64,000 nucleotides of DNA from Tenrec ecaudatus (Eukaryota > Chordata > Mammalia > Afrosoricida > Tenrecidae): the NCBI RefSeq assembly GCF_050624435.1, contig NC_134539.1:123735525-123799524 (forward strand). The letters are read 5' to 3'. This document shows positions 44,370-56,060 of this stretch, piece after piece (positions within the stretch are counted from its first letter, which is position 1; each line of letters opens with the position of its first letter). A program made the position numbers and the translations under genes. A model generated the notes under the pieces. That model worked only from the letters and a program-made list of their open reading frames with translations, did no database searches and was not told where the DNA came from.

Positions 44370-46190
44370 AAAGATTTATAGCCTCTGAAATCCTGGCAAA
44401 TAGCTCCAACTCTGTTTTATAAAGTCCTGATGGGTAGTTTTAGACACCTCATGAGTGGAGTTATACGAATACTCGCACTCTTGTGCCTGATGTGTTTTAC
44501 TTAGCATGTCTTAAAGGTTCATCAATGTTATAACTTGTATCCTTTAAATGTCTGAGGCAGCTGTGATAATTTATAGGGAATGGTACAATTATAAAATGGA
44601 GTAGAAGCAGCCCACGAGTAGGATCTTACTGTCCAGATTCTGAGCCTAGATGAGCTGTCGAGCCTGAGACTTGCCAGACAGCAGCCCTTGAAACACAGTG
44701 GGGAAAGGGGGATGCTCAGAAAGTGACTAGAAACCTCAAATCGTGAAAACAAAAATATTAGTTTGCAAAATCTCAGGGATGCAGGTATTTTGGAGAGGGC
44801 GGGGGGGGGGGGAAGCAGTTGGTGCAAGCCTTGTGTCATGGCATACTCTGTGACACTGAGGTGAGTCTGGGAGATTTTGTCTGGATTCCCTGAACATTGT
44901 ACATGAAGAATATGTTCATGCATTATTTAAGTACAGTATAGTTACTAGTAAGATCACACGGGCAGTGCAGAGGGCCTTGGCCTTGTCCTCATGGAAGAAG
45001 CAGAGAGCTTTGTCACAGCCCAGGGAGCAGAGCAGGGGAGGAGGGCACTCAGCAGGCTCCCAGGACAGCCACTGAGTGGCCAGATCAGTGAGGCACACTT
45101 GTAGACGCCTCCTCTTGTCAAGAGGTTTTCCACATTCCTCTAATTATTGCGATTATCACATGCCTTAATTAAGTGAAACTAAACCAAACCTTCTGCACCT
45201 TATGACATAGCTTTTATTAATAGCTGTCCAAATTACAAAATCATTTATACCTAAACAACATAGAATAGGGCGGGAGGGACGACAAATGATAAGAGGTTCC
45301 GTTTATATTTGTTTAAAATGAAATAATGTTCTTGGAATCACTCTTGTCCACTTAAGAACCAGGGCTGTTGCTATTCTTGGATTGCTAGGATGCCGGTCGA
45401 AGTTGCTGCCCTGGGTAACCGAAGATGACCGAGGAAATCAAGTAGAAGCATCAGCCCATTGGCACTAGCCACATTTTGTCAGCAGACAAGTTAAGGTGCT
45501 ACTTCTCAGCCTCCTGACTGGCAAGACTCCCTGAGTGTGAGCTCTTGGCTTTCTCCTGCCCTATGGCGACCGTCACTGTGCTCCTCCATGCAGCACGCTG
45601 TCGCAAAGCCACTGTCCCTTACCTGTAGGCCGCCCGTGTGCCCTGCTGATGGGGAGCCTGCCATAGCAACAGTCTGTTGGAGATGCTTGTCACAGCATGT
45701 GGCAGGTGCCTAGTGATGGTCAGGTGTGGCTGTGACAGGAGAAGACATGACTCCCAGCTTCAGAGAGCTGGCTCGTGCCAGGCACAGTTCTGAACATCTT
45801 TCTCTGCTAAACTGATCAACAACTGCCTAATGACGACTATTCCCACCCTACAGGTGGAGAAATGGGGTCCTGTTGAAGCTGAATAATCACTCCAATTAGG
45901 GAGGTAACAGTCGGGACAGGAACTATGGAATCAGAATTAAGAATTTAGCCCACTTCAAAGCCAGCACTGCCTGGATTATCTCCATGACACCACATACTTG
46001 GTTATTTCTAAGTTCACACCCTCGTAATCGTCTCTTTTCTAGTCCTGGGACTTGGTCATAAGTACATTCAGTCCAGTAATTTCAGCAATAACATCTGGGG
46101 CACACATTTCAGTCATTGTTCCCTTCGCCCTTTTGATTATAAACAAACTGGCTGGTTTCCCAGCGTGAACTGCCCTGAATGGCTTCTTTA
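44370..46190. other. End of TEX14 intron 1, no other gene recognised
   Basis: Apart from the splice acceptor region at its end, I see no named feature. GC content is moderate and the text looks unique. Confidence 0.5.
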
Positions 46191-46237
46191 CACTTAGGGT
46201 TCAACTGGAGTAAGCACACCGCTCTCCTTGGAAACAG

Positions 46238-46373
46238 ATGTCTCCGCCCGTCCATCTCCCGGTCCCCTGCCCCGTCCAGCTTGGGTCCTTCCGAAACGAC
46301 TCCCCGGAAGCTCAGCTGCACGAGTATGTGAAGCAAGGGAACTTTGTGAAAGTGAAGAAGATTCTGAAGAAAG
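46238..46373 (+). CDS. TEX14: TEX14 first coding exon
   Basis: From the ATG the plus strand encodes [20 protein letters not shown] followed by [20 protein letters not shown] and KILKK. This matches the human TEX14 N-terminus ([20 protein letters not shown]...) with few substitutions. TEX14 is a testis pseudokinase-like protein of germ-cell intercellular bridges, where it blocks abscission; this exon leads into its ankyrin repeats. A probable acceptor (ttacacttag) lies at about 46197, so the exon also holds about 40 bp of 5' UTR. The donor is gtaagc, leaving one base of the next Gly codon. I see no following ankyrin exon before 64000, so the next intron is longer than 17 kb and contains the U3 cluster. 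Confidence 0.93.
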
Positions 46374-46924
46374 GTAAGCTCCTTTTTTCGCAGACTTGAA
46401 TTTTTTTTATGTACAGATAGTTGGCATGGCTTCTTCTTTTGGGTAGCGGTCTTGGATTGTCCATCCAAAGATCCCTCAGTCCAGCTGGGTGACGCTGGCG
46501 TCCTGCGCGTACTGATGGAAACACCGAGGCCGTATTTCCGGATCGGACCGTGCCGGTCTGAGCACACTTACGGGGCAAGAACGGGACCCGGCCGAATCCG
46601 CGGTGGCTCCAGTAGAGCTGCTGGGGCCCATCCCGTCTCCAGGCTCTCTCCAAGGCAAAGGGGCGGTAAGCCCTGCTTGGAGACGGCGTTGGGACATCAT
46701 GGAACTAGGTGTGTGTCCCCAGCGAAATCTGTGCATTACCCTTAGACTTAAAATGTGCCTGGCCTTGCATTTCCATAACCCAGCCCAGTGCCGGCCCCTG
46801 GAGTGTTCTCTCAGCCCAAGCTGCCACTGCTTTTGTTTCAGCCGATTCCTTTTGCCTTGAACTCTGCTTCCCCCTGAGGCCGGGGCACAGTGAGAGCAGT
46901 TTCACAGCTCACCTCTCCCTCGCT

Positions 46925-48010
46925 GCTCGCGGGTGTGTTGTACACGAGCCGGACACGAACAACTGAGACGTGAGATCGAAAGAAATAGAAAAGTTTATTA
47001 ACAACAAAGAACAACCTGCACAGGGACCAGCAGCCCGAAAGAAAATACTTGGCTCGCCGGTCCCCCTGCTCAGAGACTTGGGTTTTTTACAAGGTTTCCT
47101 TAACCTGCTGAGCTGTGCAAGCGAGCTGGTACAGAAGCAGACTTGGCGGTTGCACAATTTCCTGATCCAGGACAGTCTTTTGCTGATTTTAAGAACAAGG
47201 GGTATTTGGGGTGTGTTTGTTTTTTTTGAGCATGCTGTAAGTCCTGTGGTTGCATTTTAGGGCTGGTGCAGAATGTTTGCTTAGTATAAAATGGCTTTAC
47301 TTCGGCTAACTATTACAGGTGTTTGTTTCCAGGTTTCTCGTTGGGGGTTACCAGTAGTTCAGCCTACAGGCCGACACACAGAACCAGCACACAGCTCAGG
47401 CACAGAAACGGCTCGGTTTCTGGAGTCGGCTTAGTTTCTGGAGTCGGTAGTACCTTGGTTCGGTTCTTGGCTTTGCAAGATGAAAGAATTCCCGCCAAAG
47501 CCTGTTTTGTAATCCCAGGGGGGTTTTAGGGAAGGCCAGGGCAAGTCTCAGGTTCTACAGTCTTATAGAGGTTTACAACTGGGCCTGAAAAGAACAACCA
47601 CGTGAAAAAGAACACCCACATGTGGAACTGGGGGCGGGGCGGATTCCTGAGCCCCAGGGGTCAAGGGAGGAAAAGCAAGAGGCCCCAGAGGAGGAGGGAG
47701 CGAAGTGTCAGAGTGTTGGGCATGAGGGAGCACTGGCCAGAGCCTGCTTCCTGCCTTTATTGTAACCCGCCCCAGCTGGGGAAGACGGGGTTGCAGGTAT
47801 TGGTTGACCCCATTGGCTGGGTTGAGCCCACCTGGGTGATGTCATGAGCCCAGGCCTAGTTTGGACCTCCCAGGTGTACCTCCCACCTGCCTGGGGGCTG
47901 TGATTGGAGCATGCTCATTTTGGGGAATTCATAGGCATCGAATGGTCACGTGATTTCTTCCCAACCTTCTTCAGGGGGCCTTTGCAGGCTTGGGAGGGAC
48001 AACCCCCTGT
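46925..48010 (-). mobile_element. LTR-like fossil region
   Basis: Two reverse-oriented polyadenylation-type signals (gtttattaacaac at about 46993, cctttattgtaac at about 47754) and a CCAAT-containing block (cattggctgggttgagccca, 47811) suggest one or two old retroviral LTRs. The 47600-48010 part is homologous to 50250-50600. No viral genes are seen. Confidence 0.45.
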
Positions 48011-48234
48011 CCCTAACTCTAACTACTAACAAAGCCACATACCCACAAGGCCCCTGATTAGGGATCCGGCCAGCTTATTTGGAGTATCCAGAGTTTGGCT
48101 AAAGCTCCTCCCACTCCGTCCCTCTTCTTTCCAGTTGGTGGTCTCTAAGAAATCCTGACGTTAGCCATGTCTTCCCTCTTACTTCTTGGTTCTGAGGCGC
48201 CCTCTGTTTCCTTTCCTCACCTGTTCTCTAAACG

Positions 48235-48420
48235 GCGATGCAGGTCAAGCCCCAGGAAACTTGTCTTGCTGGAGACCAGCACTGCGCCCTGAGGAAGGGC
48301 ATTGCACCCCACCCTAACCTCCTTACAACTGATTGGGTGGTGACTCACATCAGACCACATGGTCCCTCTGCACCCCTCACCCCTGAAGGGGATGATGATC
48401 TCCTTATATGACAGCAAATT
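48235..48420 (-). repeat. Unclassified interspersed repeat, family X copy 3
   Basis: gcattgcaccccaccctaac, ctccttacaactgattgggt and ctccttatatgacagc are family X text in reverse. Confidence 0.5.
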
Positions 48421-48424
48421 ATAA

Positions 48425-49080
48425 CAGCTTGTTAGTCTGGCTAGACAAGAGAAACAAATTTCATAGACATTCATATTTTGTAAGAGTTTTTATAAAGGGT
48501 AAGTGTACATTAAGAAAGCATCCCAACCCAGTGCTGTCCAAGTTCATAAGTTCAACATTAGCCCATATGTCCAACACTGATCTACAGAGCCCTCCTCAAT
48601 CTCACAAAACGCACACAATGACGCCGGATGCAGAGGGAACGCTGAATCAGTGAGCGTGGAAGCATCTCAGCGCTAGCAGGGGTCTCCACATGGCTGCTCC
48701 TCAGGATGTCTCACAGGAAGTGAGCCTTGCCAGCTGAGGCAGAGAACTGGCTAAGGCAGCTGCACCCTGGTCCGACCATCAGAGAGCAAGAGACAAGACA
48801 TATAGACGAGGCTCCTTTCAATTAGTCCCACATTTGTCCATCGGCCAGGTTGGCACGATGAACCCTAACTATCACCACAGTCAAACGGAGACCCGGCTTC
48901 CTGGACACCTCCTTCGTCACCCTCGACCCGCTCCAGACAGTTGCTTTGTATATTTTGCCCCCAGTGTATATTGTTGAGGAAGAAGCCATTTGGCCATTGC
49001 TAGTAGCAGAACTCTAGATTTCATTCTTCATTGTAGTGTTTAGGAATGATGAAAGCCCTGTTAAGTGTGGAAGGATTTGA
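48425..49080. other. TEX14 intron stretch without a recognised feature
   Basis: Nothing recognised. Confidence 0.4.
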
Positions 49081-49087
49081 AATGTAA

Positions 49088-49645
49088 AAACAATCAGCTT
49101 ATTAGGGACTCGTACAACTCAATCACAATCCATACATGTATCGATTGTGTAAAGCACATTTGTACATTCATTTCCCTCATCATTCTCAAAACATTTGCTC
49201 TCCACTTAAGCCCCTGCCATCAGCTCGTTTTCCCTGCTCCCCTCTCCCTCATGAACCCTTGATAATTTATAAATTATTATTTTGTCATATCTTACGCTGT
49301 CCGACGTCTCTATTCACCCACTTTTCTGTTGTCCATCCCCCAGGGAGGAAGTTTTATGTAGATCCTTGTAATAGGTTCCCCCTTTCCACCCCACCCTCCC
49401 TCCATCCTCCCGGTATGGCCACTCTCAGCACTGGTCTTGAAGGGATCATCTGCCCTGGATTCCCTGTGTTTCAGGTTCCTATCTGTACCAGTGTACATCC
49501 TCTGGTCTAGCCAGATTTGTAAGGTAGAATTAGGATCATGATAGTGGGGGGGGGCGGGAAGCATTTAGGAACGAGAGGAAAGTTGTATTTTTCATCGTTG
49601 CTACACTGCGCCCTAGCTGGCTCGTCTCCTCCCCGTGACCTGACC
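49088..49645 (-). mobile_element. Poly(A)-tailed repeat, copy N
   Basis: agcttattagggactcgtac through ctctggtctagccagatttg to gctggctcgtctcctccccg; 5'-truncated. Confidence 0.88.
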
Positions 49646-49649
49646 ATTT

Positions 49650-50085
49650 TGCTGCAGGGATTGAAGCATAGTCATTGTCCGGAGGCTCCATTAGGAGAGG
49701 TGGCTGGGGAACATGACTGACGGCCCTAGTCCCGTCCCCGTGCTGCAGCTAGACCCGTGGTGGGCTCAGAGTGCCCTTCAATGTCAAGTGGCACTGTGCT
49801 TCCTGTCATGGAGGAAACTGGTGGGACAGGAGCATTTACAGCCAGAAGCTACTCATCGCCACATGGACCAGGGGTTACTTGAGAAACGGGGGCTAAATTT
49901 TGTCAGAAGTAAATGGGTAGACTTCCTCTGGGAATAAGAAACCAGGAAGACTAATCGTTGACAGGACTTTGAAGGAGGTTGTATTCGGTGCCTTAATAAA
50001 CAATGGGCCACGAGACTGCACTAGTGAGGAAGATGCCGGTCTGGATTCGGACCTAATTTTCACCAGTGGCTCTGTTAGGTTTCTG
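49650..50085. other. TEX14 intron stretch without a recognised feature
   Basis: Nothing recognised. Confidence 0.4.
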
Positions 50086-50089
50086 GTTC

Positions 50090-50720
50090 TTTGCTTCGCA
50101 CGCAGCAGAAGCACGTTTTGTAATGCAAGTGAGTTTTATGAAGGGGCGTTTTAGGTTTTCTAGTCTCGGAAGGGTACACTCGATTTCTGGAAAGCTGCCA
50201 GGTTGCTGCTGGGCTCGAAAAACCACGCGGAAAAAATACACGAATGGGGAGTGTGGAAGCCACACGGCGGGGGGAGGGGGGGGGACTGGGAACCCCGGAG
50301 GCCAAGAGGGCGGCCAGCGCTGTGCTCCCTGACTTTACTCCATCCCGCCCACTGGCCGGAGGAGGCGGGGTTGAGGGGATTGACTGACCCATTGGCTGGG
50401 TTAGGCCCACTTGTGTGACATCATTTGCTGGTACCTAAGGTGGGGTGTGTCCAGGTGGACCTCCTACCTGAGCCTGGGCAGTTTCTGAGCATGCTCAGTT
50501 CTGGATTTTCCCCGTAGGTGTCTCATTCGCGCTTGATTGCTTTCCAACCCCTCTCTCTGTGTGGACCTTTGCAGGTATTGGGGAGACAACCCCCCTTAGC
50601 CCCTATTCTAGCTCCTTTCAGTTCTGACTACTGGGCGTCCTTGCGGAAGGCGCCCATTCTCTGGGAACAGTCGTTGCACCTTACTCCGTCATTCGGAGGA
50701 TGAAAAGGAAACAACAACCG
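50090..50720 (-). mobile_element. LTR-like fossil
   Basis: Homologous in reverse to 47600-48010 (shared cattggctgggttaggccca, gtgacatcat, gagcatgctc, tttgcaggtattgggg). It is probably a solo retroviral LTR of the same family. No internal viral genes seen. Confidence 0.45.
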
Positions 50721-51063
50721 TCAGAAGGTTAGGACAAACGTGTTAGGAGCCTGGTGACGTTGGTGGAACGCCACTTTCTCTTACAGGGAAAGATTTCCGT
50801 GAAGTCACTACTAGGAAGGCAGTCGACTCCACTTTATTTCCTCCCCTCGCCCAGCCTGGCTTTGCCTTCGGTGTCCCCCTGCCCGACATGCGGTACAGCC
50901 TAGGGGACGGGGAGCCCGCGTCGCCTGGCTGGCGGCGGGTTCGGTCTCGGAGCAGGCGCAAGGCCCGCCTCCCACGGGCGGGGCAGCGCGTTCCTGGGGT
51001 TCCCGGCGCGGCAGGCTGCGGATTCGGCGGGAGCCAGCGGCGCGCGGCGAGCCGCGGCCAGTG

Positions 51064-51091
51064 ATTGGCTGGCAGGAAATCGTATGCTAAT
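51064..51091 (+). promoter_or_regulatory. U3 copy 1 distal element: inverted CCAAT plus octamer-like
   Basis: ATTGGCT (51064-51070) is followed by ATGCTAAT (51084-51091), about 205 bp upstream of the U3 start. The same pair in the same order lies upstream of U3 copy 2. Confidence 0.75.
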
Positions 51092-51227
51092 GAGGGTTGA
51101 GGTCCCTTGGAACCGTTTTTGCGCTTTGTTACGTGCTGACGGCGTCGTGAGTGTTGGTCATGGCGGTCACGTCCCCATGAGATTAAGATGCAGATCAAAA
51201 GGCATTTCATATGCCCTGAGAAAAATT

Positions 51228-51248
51228 TCGCCGTCGCTGAAAAGTGGG
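51228..51248 (+). promoter_or_regulatory. U3 copy 1 proximal sequence element
   Basis: tcgccgtcgctgaaaagtgg at -62 to -42 fits the snRNA-type element TCACCNTNACNNNAAAAGTG well. Confidence 0.8.
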
Positions 51249-51289
51249 CCGCTTGCCGGGACCTCGCGGGGGCGAACGGAGCCGGGCTA

Positions 51290-51505
51290 AGACTATACTT
51301 TCAGGGATCATTTCTATAGTCGGCGACTAGAGAAGTTCCTCTGAGCGTGTAGAGCACCGAAACCCACGAGGAGGAGGAGGCGCAGCACTCACCCCTGAGC
51401 GTGAAGCCGGCTCCCGGCGCCGCCTCGCGCAGCGGCCGCTTGCCATTGATGATCGTTCTCCCCGCCCCCGGGCGGGGCGAGGGGGCGAGTGCAGTCTGAG
51501 TGGCT
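51290..51505 (+). ncRNA. SNORD3: U3 snoRNA gene, copy 1
   Basis: The sequence starts aagactatactttcagggat, the U3 box A/A' region that pairs with pre-18S rRNA. It continues with gtgtagagcaccgaaaccca, box B (gagcgtgaag), box C (ttgatgatcg) and box D (gtctgagtgg) at the end. U3 directs early cleavages of the rRNA precursor in the nucleolar small-subunit processome. Length is near the mammalian 217 nt. The 3' domain hairpin is very GC-rich (ctccccgcccccgggcgggg). It has distal and proximal promoter elements and lies inside a TEX14 intron on the same strand. A clear 3' box is not obvious. Confidence 0.93.
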
Positions 51506-51783
51506 TTCGTTAAGTAGCGAAAATATAAGTTTGTGTATTTGTGTCTTGTAGCTTTTACTTTTTCTGTAGGTTACATGTTGCTCCTGCTTTCTGTGATGCT
51601 CTTGTCGTGGGGGTTTTGTTTCAGCCTTGGCCTTTCTTTTTCCACACTATGTGCATGATGTAGTTCGGATGCTCTTTTTTATGAGAGCGCTTCCTGCACT
51701 CCTGACTTCCTTTTTGTATGCATTTTACTTTTACATTTTACTTTCCTGATTACAATGTTTTGCTGTGGAATTCAAGCTTAAAA

Positions 51784-51940
51784 GCAGCGGTTCTCAATCT
51801 ATGGGCTGAACAGTTGCTCCCACAGGGATCACACCGGTTTGTAACAGTAGCACGTTAGCGGTTTAGTAGCAATGTAGGTAGTTTCATTGTTGCGGCGTCC
51901 CCACAACATGAGGTTGCGGCATTGGGCAAGTTGAGATGTT
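51784..51940 (+). mobile_element. Short non-autonomous hAT element
   Basis: It starts cagcggttctcaatctatgg, contains tttgtaacagtagcacgtta and cccacaacatgaggttgcgg, and ends gcaagttgaga, giving hAT-type inverted ends about 155 bp apart. The family is shared with the larger element at 52860. Confidence 0.75.
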
Positions 51941-52094
51941 CCAGAATGAGATTCATGGGGAATTGTCTTTCAACAATGACATGACTGTTGGAAAGAAGCC
52001 TCTGGCCGAAGAGACAACAGCTGTAGAAGCTTGCTAGTCTAGGGAAATTGCAAGTTGTCCAGGTGAAATAGAATCATCAATCTTGAGGTCTTTG

Positions 52095-52620
52095 GGGTTG
52101 TAGAAAATCAAGATGCACTCACTCTGCTGGGAGTAACAAGAGGAACGGCACTGCGTTCATTGTCAAAAGGGACTTTGAAAACCAATCTTCAAGGACTACA
52201 GTGCCCATGATAGAGTGACACGGACCCACCTTTAAGGAGACCCAGTCTAACCAAGTTTATTCACCAACACTAGTGTACCAACATCTTCAGTCGGAAGCTG
52301 ATCAAACCTGCTGTCAATATGCATTGATTATTTGTGTTTGGAATGCAAAAGTGGGAAACAAAGAGGAAGGATTTAGTGATAAAGAAGGAAGCTGGGGAAT
52401 CTCGATAGAATTTTGCAAGACAATCGGCATATTCATAGCAAATGCCTTTTTGGGAGGACACAAAAGGTGACTACAGTACACTAGGTGGAGCACAGACACC
52501 AGATGGTCTACGTCTGTGGGAAGAGACGCTGAAGAATCTCAGTATCAGCTGCTAAAACCAGGCAAGGAACAAACCTTCAATTGCTCATCTGTAAATTCAG
52601 GCTAACACCACAGAAACTAG
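52095..52620 (+). mobile_element. RTE LINE endonuclease fragment
   Basis: The text LIICVWNAKVGNKEEGFSDK and ISIEFCKTIGIFIANAFLGG is RTE endonuclease. It is interrupted by frame changes and ends before the reverse transcriptase. Confidence 0.75.
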
Positions 52621-52706
52621 GAAGGGGTGGGGGAGAAGAGCTAGAGAAAAGTGGATGAATTTGAGAAGTCTTTTGGCGATAGTGCAATAATAGCATTTTA
52701 TAGCAA

Positions 52707-52860
52707 GGAGCCCTGGTTGCGGAGTGGTTACGACTGGTCTGCTAACTGCAAGGTCATCTGGAAACCACCAGTCGCTCCATGGGAGAAAGAGGCTTTCTAC
52801 TCCCATTACGGTCTCAGTTTACGGTCTCGGAGACTCACAGGGGCAGTTCTATTTCCGATG
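52707..52860 (+). mobile_element. AfroSINE
   Basis: gagccctggttgcggagtgg, ttacgactggtctgctaact and ggaaaccaccagtcgctcca, a fairly complete head. Its 3' part runs into the hAT element at ggggcagttct. Confidence 0.85.
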
Positions 52861-53222
52861 GTCTTAGGAACTGAGACACCAGGCCTCTCTCTCTATGGGG
52901 GCAGGTCCGTCCACATGCAGATACACCCACATCCGAGTACCCCATTGGAGACTGTTACCCATGCTACACCATGCTTCAAGACAACATCTCATTTGTCCTT
53001 AGAAATAAATACTTCACAATGTATGATTACGTATTGTTTTGTGATGAATCACTATGCTTTAATTACGTTCAAATTTGTAACAATGAAAATACATCCCGCA
53101 TATCAGATGTTTATTTACATGATGATTCCTAATTAGCAAAAGTAGTTATGAAGTGACAAATAATATTTTTATGTTTTATGGATGGGGGCCACCACAACAC
53201 AAGGAAGGTTGAGAACCTCTGC
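52860..53222 (+). mobile_element. SPIN-like non-autonomous hAT element (5' end missing)
   Basis: tttccgatggtcttaggaac plus tgagacacc, then tgatgaatcactatgcttta, cccgcatatcagatgtttat, ggatgggggccaccacaaca and gaaggttgagaacctctgct. This closely follows the SPIN non-autonomous consensus as I remember it. The 5' terminus is absent where it joins the AfroSINE. Confidence 0.7.
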
Positions 53223-53304
53223 TCTAGGATTTCCTTTCTAAACTTCTGAGAACCCTGAATGCTGTCTCTGCTCCTCAACACTCCCACTGCCCGCTTTACC
53301 GAGG

Positions 53305-53420
53305 ACGCCTGGTAGCACAGCGGTGCAGTGATTGGCTGCTAACCCAATGATCTGAAGTTTGAACCCCAGCCACTCTGTGTGAGAAAGAGGTGACAAGAAG
53401 CCTTTGAAGAATCCCCAAAA
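53305..53420 (+). mobile_element. AfroSINE 5' half
   Basis: gcctggtagcacagcggtgc, agtgattggctgctaaccca and gaaccccagccactctgtgt. Confidence 0.75.
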
Positions 53421-53489
53421 TAGACTTCTGACGTGGGGGGCAGGGCTTAGAACTCCACTGGCCTGGTGGGGGGAGATCCATAAAGGTCA

Positions 53490-54645
53490 TCAGACCCTGA
53501 ACTATTTGTTTGTTTTGTTATGTTTTGTTAAGGTAGGCATGATAAGCAATCCAGCAGAGAAGGCAACCGGGCTGAAGCTTCTGGGGGGACATGGGAAATG
53601 AGGAGGTGGGGGGAAGGGAGTGGATAGGGGAGCAACAAAGGACTTAAACTCGATGGCAAGGAGGGTGTAGAGTGCCTGGTGGTACTTGATCAATCATAAT
53701 CTCCCCAGGAGGAAGTACTGAGAGGTGAATGAGGGGTGAGCATGATAGTGGAGCAGGAGGAAGGAAAAGGAAATAGAAGAACTAGGTAGTAAGAACTCTG
53801 TAAGAGAGGTATAAATATAGACAAGTATGTTTGTAAATATATTAATATATAAAGATAAGGAAGGGGTATTGGCCTATGTACATATATTTATATGGTTATG
53901 CACCTGAACACAAGAACAATTTGTTCTAATAACATGGCACTGGGTGATGCCCACCCTCTGGACACAATCACTGAAGACAAATTAGGTGCATAAGCAAATG
54001 AGGTGAAGAAAGTAGATGGTGCCCGGTTAGTAAAAGATAGAGCATTTTGGGTCTTAGAGGCTTGAAGTCAAACAAGCCCCCATCTAGCAGGGGAGCAACT
54101 AAGCCCACATGGAAGAATCATCCCAGCCTGTGTGATCACGAGGTGTCTACAGAAACAGGTACCAGAAGTTCAAACACAATCACCCCCTTGTGAAGGGGGG
54201 GCTTGGGGTGGAAACCCAAAGCTCATCTGACATTCCCTCACAGAAGGGCCACTTGGTGCACGGTACAGCCAGGGTGCAGTTAGCACCAACGAAGCACACA
54301 ACACACTCCTCTAGCTCTTGAATCCTTCCCCTCCCCACCATTATGACCACAGGGCTACCTCGCACATCCTGCCAGACTGGCGCATGCACATTGGTACAAA
54401 TAAGAGTTTTCAATACACGGGATCTAGGATAGACAAATCCCTCAGAAACAGTGCTGGGAGTAACGATTCTATGAGGGTATGGGGGCGGGGGGGGGGCAGG
54501 GAGAACTGATAGCTCCCCTCAAGGGAATGAAGACCAGACCTGTGGGGGAAGGGGCATATCGGATGGCGTAAGATACGGTAAAAAAAAAAATAATAGTATA
54601 TGTTAGGGGTTCATAAGGGTGGTAGGGCAGGTGAGGGAGGGTAAA
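53490..54645 (+). mobile_element. Poly(A)-tailed repeat, copy O1 (old, 3' end missing)
   Basis: tgttttgttaaggtaggcat, tagtaaaagatagagcattt and ccacatggaagaatcatccc follow the family order but with more divergence than other copies. It ends at about gggttcataagggtgg and lacks the terminal 150 bp. Confidence 0.75.
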
Positions 54646-54664
54646 AAGAGGAGCTGATTTCAAA

Positions 54665-55235
54665 GCTCATGAAGAAATGAATTGTTGCAGAATGAAGACC
54701 CAAAGCCCATCTGTAGACAACTGGACATCCCCTCCCAGAAGGGTCACAGGGAAGGGATGAGCCAGTCAGGGTGCAGTGTAGCACCAATGAAACATACAAC
54801 TTTCCTCTAGTTCTTTAATGCTTCTGCCCACTCCCCACCAACTATCACTACCCCGATTCTACGTTATAAATCCAACTAGACCAGAGGATGTGCACTGGTA
54901 CAGATAAGAGTTCGTAGGGAATCCAGGACAGATTAACCCCTCAGGAACAATAATGAGAGTAGTGATACCAGGAGGGGAAGGTGGTGGGAGAAAGGGGAAA
55001 CTGATCACAATGATCTACATATAACACCTCCCCCAGGGGGAGGGACAAACAATGAAAAGTGGGTGAAGGGAGACAGTGGACAATGTAAGATATGAAAATA
55101 ATAATTTATCAAGGGTTCATGGAGGGAGGGGGGATAGAAGACAAATGAGCAGATACCAAGGACTCAAGTACAAAGAAAATATTTTGAAAATGATGGCAAC
55201 ATCTGTACCGAGTTCACACGATGTAATTGATGTAT
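54665..55235 (+). mobile_element. Poly(A)-tailed repeat, copy O2 (old)
   Basis: gaagacccaaagcccatctg, ctggacatcccctcccagaa and gggacaaacaatgaaaagtg, ending at tgtaattgatgtatga. It repeats the segment already present in O1, so it is a separate insertion or a duplication. Confidence 0.75.
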
Positions 55236-55289
55236 GATTCTTTAGGGCAGCTTAACGCCATCCCGTGGAGTTGCTGTGAGTCAGGCATT

Positions 55290-55462
55290 ACGTGTTGAGG
55301 AGGTCTGGCAGCTGGGTTACATGTTGGGCTGCTAACATCAAGGAGAAAGATGAGGCTTTCTACACCAGCAAAGATGACAGTCTCAGAAACCCAGAGGGGC
55401 AGTTCTACTCTGTCCTGTATGGTCCCAGTGAGTCGAAATCAACTCGATGGCAGTGAGTTTGG
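55290..55462 (+). mobile_element. AfroSINE
   Basis: gctgggttacatgttgggct, aaagatgaggctttctacac, gaggggcagttctactctgt and aaatcaactcgatggcagtg. Confidence 0.88.
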
Positions 55463-55814
55463 AGACTGGCAAGATACAGAGAGGAGGGCTATCGGTGCTC
55501 CAGGCGGCAAGGGACAACCCCGGAGCCTTGGGAAAATAACTTCTAAGCTTGCATTTCCTCAGCTTCTTAGGAATTCTTAAAAGGGACAATCCAGTAGAAA
55601 GAGTCTAATACAAAACAAGCCAACGCAAAGCAACCCCACAGAGGGTTCCCGTAGCCTCACATCCCTCTGGGAGCGGCAGCCTCTTCAGCAGGGAAGGGTG
55701 GGTTGTGGGCCATTGGCCTTGGGCAGAGAGCACCCTCAGGACTCAGTCAAGGATTGAGTAGAGGGCCTAAAGACCCATTGCAGTCAGGCCGGTTCATGTT
55801 TACAACTAAAGCTA

Positions 55815-56060
55815 TTACACAGGTCCTGCTGGCTGTGAGGGGCCGTCAATTCAGGCTGGACTCCTAGCAGTCTCGTCCACGAGACTCACACACTGGCCAG
55901 TGCACCTCTCTTTCACTGACCCTCTGCTGTGTAGGCATGATGTCCTTCTGCAGAGATTGGGCCCTCTTGATCCTATGTCCATGAGACAAGTCTTGCCATC
56001 CTCACTTCCAGGGAGCATCGTGGCTGCACCGGGAATACCAAAACACGAACGGCTCCTCGC
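55815..56060 (-). mobile_element. RTE LINE 3' UTR fragment
   Basis: tctttcactgaccctctgct, ggcatgatgtccttctgcag and gacaagtcttgccatcctca match the RTE 3' UTR in reverse. Confidence 0.65.

Noticed and set aside
50743-51210. 155-codon minus-strand frame
   Set aside because: It covers the GC-rich U3 upstream region and the U3 promoter elements; composition explains it.
52651-53136. 161-codon plus-strand frame
   Set aside because: It is AfroSINE plus SPIN-like hAT sequence, neither of which codes here.
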